NCBI GenBank assembly: GCA_031274565.1
Contig: JAISPY010000063.1
Coordinates: 1-11,502 of the forward strand
Source of the DNA: Treponema sp.
Lineage (GTDB): Bacteria > Spirochaetota > Spirochaetia > Treponematales > Breznakiellaceae
Direction: 5' to 3'
Length of the DNA: 11,502 bases
Shown: in pieces, positions 5,649 through 11,502 of the stretch
How the letters are laid out: the number at the start of each line of letters is the position of its first letter
Position numbering within the stretch: the stretch's first letter is position 1
Translations under genes and position numbers: made by a program
The notes under the pieces: model-generated
The model's database searches: none
Told to the model about the DNA's origin: nothing
What the model saw: only the letters and a program-made list of their open reading frames with translations

Positions 5649-6807
5649 CCGCACAGCGGGATTCGGAGAATCGGTCATCCGGCGGATGACCCGGATAGCC
5701 CTCGAACACGGGGCCATCAATCTTTCCCAGGGCTTTCCCGACTTCGACCCCCCGGAGGCCCTGACCCGCGCCCTAGCGGAAGCCGCCGCCAAAGGTCCCC
5801 ACCAGTACGCCGTCACCTGGGGGGCGGCGAATTTTCGGGAGGCGCTGGCGGAGAAACAGCGGCGGTGCATGGGAATCCCGATAGACCCGGATAAACACAT
5901 CACCGTTACCGCCGGGGCCACCGAAGCCATGATTGCCGCCATGCTGAGCGTGGTGAACCCGGGCGATAGGGTGGTGGTCTTCTCCCCCTTCTACGAAAAC
6001 TACGGCGCGGACGCGATCCTTTCCGGCGCGGAACCGATATACGTCCCGCTGGAACCTCCCGACTTCGGGTTTGACCGGGACCGGCTCCGGGCGGCGGTTT
6101 CAAAGCATACCCGGGCGCTCATTCTCTGCAACCCGTCCAACCCTACGGGTAAGGTTTTCACCCGTGAAGAGCTTGCCTACATCGCGGCTCTGGCGGAGGA
6201 ATTCGACCTGTGGGTGATTACCGACGAGGTCTATGAGCATATCGTATACGCCCCGGCGGAGCATAGCTACTTCGCGTCCCTGCCGGGCATGGCGGCCCGG
6301 ACCATCAGTTGTAGTTCCCTTTCCAAGACCTATTCCATCACCGGCTGGCGGCTGGGTTATGCCATCGCGCCCGAAAGCGCCTCGCAGACTATCCGCAAGG
6401 TTCACGACTTCCTCACCGTGGGGGCAGCCGCACCTCTGCAGGAAGCCGCGGTATGCGCCTTGGGCTTTCCCCAAAGTTACTACGATGACCTGCGCGCCTC
6501 CTATACCCGCAAACGGGAGCTGTTCCTCCGCGCCCTTGATATGGCCGGCATTCCCTACACCCGGCCTGCAGGGGCCTATTACGTGCTGGCGGACATCGGG
6601 GAGCTCGACCGTACCGACGATACCCGGTTCTGCGAATGGCTTGCCCGGGAAGTAAAGGTCGCGGCAGTACCTGGCTCCAGCTTCTTCCGGGAACCGGTCA
6701 AGCACCTGATCCGCTTCCACTTCGCTAAAAAAGAAGCGACCCTCCTTGCGGCGGGGGAGCGGCTCATGGAACTGAGAAGCCTATGGGCGAAACAGCGGAA
6801 GGGGTAG
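5632..6807 (+). CDS. PLP-dependent class I aminotransferase (kynurenine/methionine aminotransferase-like)
   Basis: This 391-residue fold-type I aminotransferase would move the amino group of an amino acid to a 2-oxo acid. Landmarks are INLSQGFPDFDPP (29-41), typical of the kynurenine aminotransferase/glutamine transaminase K/YbdL group, NPSNPTG (167-173), D198 and Y201 in TDEVYEH, the PLP Lys K232 in SSLSKTYSITGWRLGY, and the substrate-carboxylate Arg R361 in LIRFHF. I chose ATG 5632 because AAGGAG (5621-5626) stands 5 nt before it and homologues begin nearby; a longer frame opens at 5563 inside the preceding gene. The group favours Met, Gln, aromatic and sulfur amino acids, which fits a MetNIQ importer in the same operon. 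It is the last gene of the operon; the next gene runs convergently. Confidence 0.88.
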   Translation: MPQTSNRTAGFGESVIRRMTRIALEHGAINLSQGFPDFDPPEALTRALAEAAAKGPHQYAVTWGAANFREALAEKQRRCMGIPIDPDKHITVTAGATEAMIAAMLSVVNPGDRVVVFSPFYENYGADAILSGAEPIYVPLEPPDFGFDRDRLRAAVSKHTRALILCNPSNPTGKVFTREELAYIAALAEEFDLWVITDEVYEHIVYAPAEHSYFASLPGMAARTISCSSLSKTYSITGWRLGYAIAPESASQTIRKVHDFLTVGAAAPLQEAAVCALGFPQSYYDDLRASYTRKRELFLRALDMAGIPYTRPAGAYYVLADIGELDRTDDTRFCEWLAREVKVAAVPGSSFFREPVKHLIRFHFAKKEATLLAAGERLMELRSLWAKQRKG

Positions 6808-6907
6808 ACGACAAAACAGATGTACCCATGATGGCAACTTCCTCCAATCGATCCGGATGTATGGTCCCCTGGTATCTTGAGTCTGAGGGCTTGCTCGGAT
6901 CCACCGC

Positions 6908-8281
6908 TCAGGCGGGCCGGGTATAACCCTTGATTTCGCTCCGTATCCGTTCCGCCAAGGCGCCTCGGCTCACCCGTACCTGTTCCATGGAATCCCGGAA
7001 GCGGAGGGTAACGGTACTGTTCTCCTTCGACTCATAGTCTACGGTAACGCAGAAGGGGGTTCCCGCCTCGTCCTGTCGCCGATACCGGCGTCCTATGGCC
7101 CCGGACTGATCGTAGTCCGTGGCAAAGTCCTCCTTGAGTTCGTTCCGGATAGCCACTGCCAATTCCGCGAGACCGTCCTTCTTCATCAGGGGCAATACCG
7201 CCACGGTAATCGGCGCCAGGTTCGGGTGAAACCGAAGCACCCTCCGCCAATCATCGTCATTGCCCTTATCCGCGACCTTTTCTTCGTCGTAGGCATCGCA
7301 GAGCACCATGAGGAGGGTCCGGGTAAGCCCTGCGGAGGTCTCGATAATATAGGGAATGAACCGTTCGTTGTGGTTGTCCTGGTCGATGTACTGTAAATCC
7401 TTGCCGGAATATTCGGTGTGCCTGGTGAGGTCATAACAGGACCGGTTGTGGATCCCCTCCAGTTCCTTCCAGCCCATGGGGAAGAGGTACTCGATATCAT
7501 AGGCGTCCTTGGCATAATGGGCCAATTCATGGGGGCCGTGCTGGTGCCAGCGGAGGTGCTCCATCTTCACCCCGATTTTTTCGTAATAGGCCCAGCGCCG
7601 TCTTTTCCATTCGTTGAACCATTCCTCGTCGGTACCCGGTTTAACAAAGTACTGCATCTCCATCTGCTCGAATTCGCAGGTGCGGAAAATGAAATTTTTG
7701 GTAACGATCTCGTTCCGAAATGCCTTGCCGATCTGGGCGATGCCAAAGGGGATCTTCATCCGGTTGGATTGGATGATGTTCTTGTAATTGACATAGATCC
7801 CCTGAGCAGTTTCAGGCCTGAGGTAGATGGTATTCGATGCATCTTCCACCGCGCCGATGTGGGTTTTGAACATGAGGTTAAACTTACGGGTATCCGTAAG
7901 TTCCCCTCCACATTCTGGGCACTTTTTCACGCTGAGGTTTGCTTCGGGGATCTGGTCTGCCCGAAACCGGGCCTTGCACTGCTTACAGTCTACCAGGGGA
8001 TCGGTAAAATTCTCCACATGCCCCGAGGCTTCCCATACCCGCGGGTGCATCAAGACCGCAGCGTCCAGTCCCACAATGGCATCGTGGATCTGGGTCATTT
8101 CCTTCCACCAGTTCTGGGCGATACGGTTCTTGAGCTCGATGCCTAAGGGTCCGTAATCCCAGGCCCCGCTCTGTCCCCCGTATATTTCTGACGATTGAAA
8201 CACAAAACCCCGCCGCTTGGCGAGGGACGTGATTTTCTCCATAGTTGCTTTTCCCTGATACTCGGTTACGTTTTCAAGCAT
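6908..8281 (-). CDS. glyS: Glycyl-tRNA synthetase, alpha2 type
   Basis: This 457-residue class II enzyme charges tRNA-Gly. It is the single-chain dimeric form found in spirochaetes, archaea and eukaryotes, not the alpha/beta form of E. coli. Visible elements are KRRGFVFQSSEIYGG near the N-terminus, a zinc-knuckle-like insertion with C99, C102, C121 and C124, LRPETAQGIY (154-163), motif 2 FRNE (188-191), motif 3 GLTRTLL (318-324), and an anticodon-binding domain from about 350 with YDQSGAIGRRYRRQDE. Length is close to other short spirochaetal versions. Start: ATG at 8281 with GAGGAG six bases upstream; a second ATG at 8242 (MEKITSLAKRRGF) fits homologue starts as well. It is unrelated to the flanking operon and is transcribed toward it. 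Confidence 0.95.
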   Translation of the reverse strand: MLENVTEYQGKATMEKITSLAKRRGFVFQSSEIYGGQSGAWDYGPLGIELKNRIAQNWWKEMTQIHDAIVGLDAAVLMHPRVWEASGHVENFTDPLVDCKQCKARFRADQIPEANLSVKKCPECGGELTDTRKFNLMFKTHIGAVEDASNTIYLRPETAQGIYVNYKNIIQSNRMKIPFGIAQIGKAFRNEIVTKNFIFRTCEFEQMEMQYFVKPGTDEEWFNEWKRRRWAYYEKIGVKMEHLRWHQHGPHELAHYAKDAYDIEYLFPMGWKELEGIHNRSCYDLTRHTEYSGKDLQYIDQDNHNERFIPYIIETSAGLTRTLLMVLCDAYDEEKVADKGNDDDWRRVLRFHPNLAPITVAVLPLMKKDGLAELAVAIRNELKEDFATDYDQSGAIGRRYRRQDEAGTPFCVTVDYESKENSTVTLRFRDSMEQVRVSRGALAERIRSEIKGYTRPA

Positions 8282-8340
8282 ACATGACTCCTCAGTATGG
8301 TAAGGCTTCCAGTTCAGCTCTTAAAGCCAAACCCGGACCT

Positions 8341-8369
8341 AGTATATACGAAAAGCGGTATAAAAAGCG
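8341..8369 (-). promoter_or_regulatory. Possible glyS promoter
   Basis: On the minus strand TATACT (8346-8341) is a good -10 box about 60 nt before the glyS start. The matching -35 position is poor (CGCTTT or TCGCTT). No T-box-like leader is seen; the leader would be too short for one. Confidence 0.35.
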
Positions 8370-8405
8370 AGGGAGATCCAGGACCAGGGCAGGGCGAGCG
8401 CACAT

Positions 8406-8592
8406 AAAAATTTTTGTCCACGAATTACGCGAATTACACGGATTAAGAAGGAATCATGCGCTAAAATCCGTTACATCCGCGTAATCGGTGGATTTTTTAT
8501 CGTTATACCCGCTCATTACGCTCATTTTTGCGAATCAAGCACGGTGGTTATTCCATAATTCGCGTTAATTCGCGTCATTCGCGGACTTTTTT
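8406..8592. repeat. Imperfect inverted-repeat element built from 'gcgaatta' words
   Basis: Arms 8416-8436 and 8566-8586 pair at 19 of 21 positions (gtcc-cgaat-acgcgaatta against its complement). Between them lies a second nested inverted region: cggatt (8440-8444 area) against aatccg (8465-8470), and aaaatcc (8463-8469) against ggatttt (8490-8496), followed by six Ts. The whole is a low-complexity, palindromic intergenic element resembling the dispersed 'cgcgaattacgcg' repeats known between genes in various bacteria. It occupies most of the 8282-8691 gap. The ~115 bases between glyS and this element (8282-8400) hold only the possible glyS promoter. Confidence 0.7.
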
Positions 8593-8628
8593 GTTTATAT
8601 GCGCCGGTCGGCTTTCCCCAGCACCCGG

Positions 8629-8658
8629 TTGACCAAGTCTGGGGATCCGCGGTATGGT
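8629..8658 (+). promoter_or_regulatory. Possible promoter for the deacetylase-tsaD pair
   Basis: TTGACC (8629-8634) and TATGGT (8653-8658) are separated by 18 nt. If used, transcription starts near 8665, which favours the ATG at 8692 over the upstream ATG at 8599 as the deacetylase start. Confidence 0.35.
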
Positions 8659-8691
8659 CAAGGACCGGCCAAGCATCCGGTAGTGGAACAG

Positions 8692-9729
8692 ATGAAGCAA
8701 ACTGAGCGGCAGCCCGAGTCGGCGCATGAAGACCCGAGGCATCGGGACCGAATCCGCATCCTGTTGGTAACCGGCTGGTACTTCTTGCTGGGGGTATTGG
8801 CAGTGGCCGTCGGGATCTTTGTCCGTGATCTAATCGCGCTTGATGCTCCCCCTGCCCCAGTTAGGGCGGAACATTCGGATGCTCCCGTAGTTCCAGCGCT
8901 TGAATCTCCGGACCAAGAGGCTTTGGCTTTACAAGAGCCGCCGGCTTTGTACGAGATGCCGGATCCGCTCGATCCTGTGGTGGAATCCATCCGGCCTGCG
9001 GGAGCGCTTCCCGAGCAGCGGTCTGAACCGCAGCATAAGGGGATGGTGGCCTTGGTCATTGATGATGCGGGAAATAACCTGGAGGAACTGGAGCCGTTTC
9101 TCCATTTTCCCGGTCCCCTCACCGTTGCGGTACTGCCGGGGCTTCCCTATTCTGCGGAAGCTGCCCGGCGCATCCGATCCGCAGGCAAGGAACTGTTTCT
9201 CCATCAGCCTATGGAAGCCATCGGCGGGCAGTATCCAGGACCGGGGGCCATTTATGGGGGGATGTCAGAAGCAACCATCCGGGAGATTCTGGAGCGGAAT
9301 TTAGCGGAAATAGGGCCTGTGGCAGGGATGAATAACCACCAAGGTTCCAAGATAACCAGGGATCCCCAGGCTATGGAAATCGTGTTGACCCTATGCCGTG
9401 AACAGGGTATTTATTTTCTTGATTCGAGGACCATAGCCGATACTGCAGCGCCCGGTGTAGCGAAACGCCTGGGAATACCCCTGAGGGAGCGAGACGTGTT
9501 TATAGACAATATTCAGGAAAAGACCGCGATGATCCGGTACCTGGAAGAGGGGCTGCAAAAAGCGGACCGTCAAGGAGCCGCAGTCATGATCGGCCATACC
9601 TGGTCAACCGAACTGGCCGCGCTCTTGGCGGAGGTATATCCCGGTATCCTGGAGCGGGGTTATTCCTTTACCACTATATCCCAACTCTTCCGGGGATCTT
9701 TGGAGTACCATGAAGATCCTGGGCATTGA
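8692..9729 (+). CDS. Membrane-anchored divergent polysaccharide deacetylase (YibQ/PF04748 family)
   Basis: The 345-residue protein has a short basic N-terminus, one membrane helix (about 21-44), a Pro/Glu-rich linker (about 50-115), then a periplasmic domain of the divergent polysaccharide deacetylase family. Its motifs are VIDDAGNN (metal-binding Asp pair near 123-124), LTVAVLPG, FLHQPMEA (169-176), MNNHQGSKIT (213-222), FLDSRT (242-247), VFIDN (269-273) and GHTWST (301-306). By family it is expected to act on a cell-envelope glycan, but no substrate is proven for most members. The start is uncertain: an upstream ATG at 8599 would add 31 residues but lies 7 nt after the repeat element without a ribosome-binding site, and 8692 also lacks a good one. 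It overlaps tsaD by 20 nt, so the two are co-transcribed. Confidence 0.82.
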   Translation: MKQTERQPESAHEDPRHRDRIRILLVTGWYFLLGVLAVAVGIFVRDLIALDAPPAPVRAEHSDAPVVPALESPDQEALALQEPPALYEMPDPLDPVVESIRPAGALPEQRSEPQHKGMVALVIDDAGNNLEELEPFLHFPGPLTVAVLPGLPYSAEAARRIRSAGKELFLHQPMEAIGGQYPGPGAIYGGMSEATIREILERNLAEIGPVAGMNNHQGSKITRDPQAMEIVLTLCREQGIYFLDSRTIADTAAPGVAKRLGIPLRERDVFIDNIQEKTAMIRYLEEGLQKADRQGAAVMIGHTWSTELAALLAEVYPGILERGYSFTTISQLFRGSLEYHEDPGH

Positions 9730-10744
9730 ATCATCCTGTGATGAATGCGCTGCCGCAGTGGTGGAAAACGGACGACAGGTACTTTCCAATGTAGTGGCTA
9801 CCCAGATTCCGATACATGCGGTCTATAAGGGGGTGGTCCCAGAGCTTGCCAGCCGTAAGCATACCGAGTGGATCTACCCGGTGGTCCAGGAAGCGCTCCA
9901 GCAAGCCGGCCTGAGGGCTGACGGGCTGGATGGGGTGGCGGTAACAGCGCATCCTGGCTTGTTGGGTTCGCTTCTGGTAGGGCTTTCCTTTGCCAAGGCC
10001 TTTGCTTGGGCTCAAAATCTCCCCTGGATCGCGGTAGATCACCTGCTGGCCCATCTGTACGCCTCCCAATTATCCCTCAGATCCGAGGCTTCCGCAGCAG
10101 TGCCCTACCCCTTCTTAGGACTGCTAATTTCCGGCGGACATAGCGTCATCTGCCGGGTGGATGGGTTTGATGGGGTTACCGTATTGGGAACCACCATTGA
10201 CGATGCGGTAGGGGAAGCCTTTGATAAGGTGGCGAACCATTACGGCTTTGGGTATCCCGGAGGCGCGGCCATCGACAAACTCGCGCAAACCGGAGATCCC
10301 CAAGCCTTTACTTTTCCCCTGCCCCGGCTGTACAAAGGGGATCACCGCTGCGATTTTTCCTATTCAGGGCTTAAGACTGCGGTCATAAACCAACTGGACC
10401 AGTTCCGCCGGAAGCCTGCCGCGGCGGTAACCCCTGCGGATCTGGCGGCTTCTTTTCAGAAAACCGCGGTGGAGATCCTCCTACGCGGTCTTTTTCGGGC
10501 AGTGGAAGATACCGGGCTTCGTACCATTGTAAGCGGGGGAGGAGTGGCTGCCAACTCCTATCTCAGGGCCTTGCTGGCTGAACAGCCGGACCTCCGCTGT
10601 ATCTTCCCGCCCTTGGAACTCTGCGGGGATAACGGCGCCATGATCGCCGGTCTCGGTTATCAGCATCTTATCCGGGGGGATCGTTCTCCTCTTACCGCCA
10701 TAGCCTCTGCCCGGGTAAAGGCTTTCAAGCGGCGCTATCCCTAA
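9710..10744 (+). CDS. tsaD: tRNA N6-adenosine threonylcarbamoyltransferase TsaD
   Basis: The 344-residue cytoplasmic enzyme transfers the threonylcarbamoyl group from TC-AMP to A37 of tRNAs reading ANN codons, working with TsaB and TsaE (not in this window). The sequence opens with MKILGIESSCDE, the family hallmark. The metal ligands are H111 and H115 in VDHLLAHLYA and D307 in CGDNGAMIA; SGGH (141-144) and SGGGVAAN (275-282) are the nucleotide-binding loops of the ASKHA fold. Length and numbering agree closely with E. coli TsaD. Start ATG 9710 has GGAG at 9702-9705 and lies within the end of the deacetylase gene, implying coupling. Confidence 0.96.
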   Translation: MKILGIESSCDECAAAVVENGRQVLSNVVATQIPIHAVYKGVVPELASRKHTEWIYPVVQEALQQAGLRADGLDGVAVTAHPGLLGSLLVGLSFAKAFAWAQNLPWIAVDHLLAHLYASQLSLRSEASAAVPYPFLGLLISGGHSVICRVDGFDGVTVLGTTIDDAVGEAFDKVANHYGFGYPGGAAIDKLAQTGDPQAFTFPLPRLYKGDHRCDFSYSGLKTAVINQLDQFRRKPAAAVTPADLAASFQKTAVEILLRGLFRAVEDTGLRTIVSGGGVAANSYLRALLAEQPDLRCIFPPLELCGDNGAMIAGLGYQHLIRGDRSPLTAIASARVKAFKRRYP

Positions 10745-10766
10745 AAGCCGGTAGCCTGATTGCCTC

Positions 10767-10795
10767 TTTACAAAAGGGATGCTTCTCACTAGTAT
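10767..10795 (+). promoter_or_regulatory. Possible rpmB promoter
   Basis: TTTACA (10767-10772) is followed after 17 nt by TAGTAT (10790-10795); an overlapping TATAAA at 10793 is an alternative -10. It lies in the 90-nt gap between tsaD and rpmB, and AAGGAAGG (10821-10828) precedes the rpmB ATG. Confidence 0.4.
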
Positions 10796-10834
10796 AAAAG
10801 CGCTACTATTTTTTCCCAGCAAGGAAGGATCATT

Positions 10835-11026
10835 ATGTCACGCGTATGCGATATTTGTGGAAAACACACGGTCACCGGAAACAAGGTAAGTCATGCTAAG
10901 AATCATACCCGCCGTACTTGGCGGCCCAATCTGGTGAAGGTAAAAACCGAAGTGCAGGGTACAACCGTGACCATTAAGATGTGCACCCGTTGTCTCAAGA
11001 GCGATATTATCACGAAAAAGGTATAA
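10835..11026 (+). CDS. rpmB: 50S ribosomal protein L28, zinc-binding form
   Basis: This 63-residue basic protein is a component of the large ribosomal subunit. [10 protein letters not shown] at the start and the [14 protein letters not shown] segment (20-33) are diagnostic of bacterial L28. Two CxxC pairs (C5/C8 and C50/C53) make the zinc-ribbon (C+) form; in some bacteria a paralogue without cysteines replaces it under zinc limitation, and none is seen here. It has its own ribosome-binding site and probably its own promoter. Confidence 0.96.
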   Translation: MSRVCDICGKHTVTGNKVSHAKNHTRRTWRPNLVKVKTEVQGTTVTIKMCTRCLKSDIITKKV

Positions 11027-11187
11027 GCCTTTGCTGAGGTGCGGACCCGAGGGAGAGACCCACAAGCCCTGGTCCGCCGGCATCGGGCTTTGGCTAATCA
11101 ACCGCTCGGTGCGGCATAAAGAGTATCCCCCCTTAATAGGGATAGTAATCCCCGGATACGACCGGTATAACGGCGTTTTGGATCAGT

Positions 11188-11502
11188 TTAAGGCTCATCA
11201 GCAGGGGTTACCTTTTTCCCGTACTGTTCAGGGGCGGACTTTTTCTCTCCGGACTCCCATTTTCCCAAAGGTATCCGTATGCCCAGCCTGAACCGGGGAA
11301 ACTCAAGATATCCCACCTCTCCCAAGTTCACCTGCCAGAGATTGCGACTATCCTCTGGAATAAACGCCTCTTCCGAAAGGCCCAGCGCAAAGCCAAACCC
11401 CAGTTCCGCGAATACCCTGAATCCCCGGGGGATTTCCCAATCATAACCGACACTCACCTGGACGCTTCCCAGGCTTAACGCAAAGGTCCCGGTAAGGTCA
11501 TA
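11188..11502 (-). CDS. C-terminal part of a probable beta-barrel outer-membrane protein, 5' end outside window
   Basis: On the minus strand the frame is open from the window edge (11502) to a TAA at 11190-11188, giving 104 codons with no start. The sequence alternates polar and hydrophobic/aromatic residues in strand-like blocks, such as TGTFALSLGSVQVSVGYDW, FRVFAELGFGFALG and FRLGIRIPLG separated by polar turns, as in outer-membrane barrels. A polar tail of about 23 residues rich in K and E follows the last strand. I do not recognise the family. Transcription is convergent with rpmB; the 160 bases between them are GC-rich with small inverted repeats (e.g. 11041-11047/11071-11077) but no convincing terminator. 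Confidence 0.6.
   Translation of the reverse strand, partial: YDLTGTFALSLGSVQVSVGYDWEIPRGFRVFAELGFGFALGLSEEAFIPEDSRNLWQVNLGEVGYLEFPRFRLGIRIPLGKWESGEKKSAPEQYGKKVTPADEP

Noticed and set aside
8245..8484. Plus-strand open frame of 79 codons
   Set aside because: It overlaps the glyS start antisense and runs into the inverted-repeat element; there is no ribosome-binding site or recognisable domain.
8406..8592. CRISPR array
   Set aside because: Repeated words are inverted and unevenly spaced, without equal direct repeats and spacers, and no cas genes are near.
8599..8691. N-terminal extension of the deacetylase
   Set aside because: The extra 31 residues carry no signal or domain, the ATG follows the repeat by 7 nt without a ribosome-binding site, and a promoter-like pair lies inside the segment. 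Not excluded.
11027..11187. Small structured RNA gene (SRP- or RNase P-like) after rpmB
   Set aside because: Several short inverted repeats occur, but none of the conserved core sequences of these RNAs or a tRNA could be found.
11031..11291. Plus-strand open frame of 86 codons after rpmB
   Set aside because: It overlaps the minus-strand barrel-like gene, has no ribosome-binding site of quality and no protein-like pattern.

Overview
The window looks like chromosomal DNA of a spirochaete, most likely a Treponema-like bacterium. This is an inference from protein style: a MetNIQ importer whose binding protein resembles Tp32, a one-polypeptide (alpha2-type) glycyl-tRNA synthetase with a zinc knuckle, a zinc-ribbon L28, and a barrel-like surface protein. 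No single sequence proves the genus. Most of the window is GC-rich. The first ~660 bases are strikingly AT-rich and look foreign.

Layout: (1) 1-671, a partial ribbon-helix-helix-type antitoxin overlapping a PIN-domain toxin by 4 nt. (2) 663-948, three consecutive hairpins, one with a perfect 22-bp stem, then a terminator-like hairpin and a near-consensus sigma70 promoter (TTGACA-17-TATATT). (3) 949-6807, a compact six-gene plus-strand operon: metQ-like binding protein, ornithine cyclodeaminase/mu-crystallin family enzyme, metN, metI, an L-2-hydroxyacid (lactate/malate-type) dehydrogenase, and a class I aminotransferase of the kynurenine/methionine type. (4) 6908-8281, glycyl-tRNA synthetase on the minus strand. 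(5) 8282-8691, an intergenic region with a large imperfect inverted-repeat element built from 'gcgaatta' words. (6) 8692-10744, a membrane-anchored divergent polysaccharide deacetylase overlapping tsaD. (7) 10835-11026, rpmB (L28). (8) 11188-11502, the C-terminal part of a minus-strand, beta-strand-rich, probably outer-membrane protein cut by the window edge.

The most interesting unit is the six-gene operon. A methionine-type ABC importer is interleaved with three enzymes that can be placed in one route: uptake of an amino acid, transamination to a 2-oxo acid (or cyclic ketimine), and reduction by an NAD-dependent 2-hydroxyacid dehydrogenase and/or a ketimine-reductase-like enzyme. Two sequence details argue against the default names. 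The cyclodeaminase homologue appears to lack the catalytic Asp of true ornithine cyclodeaminases. The dehydrogenase has Pro where lactate dehydrogenases have Gln102 and malate dehydrogenases have Arg102, and its other motifs recall L-2-hydroxyisocaproate dehydrogenase. The substrate is not determined by sequence; methionine or another bulky or sulfur amino acid is a reasonable guess.
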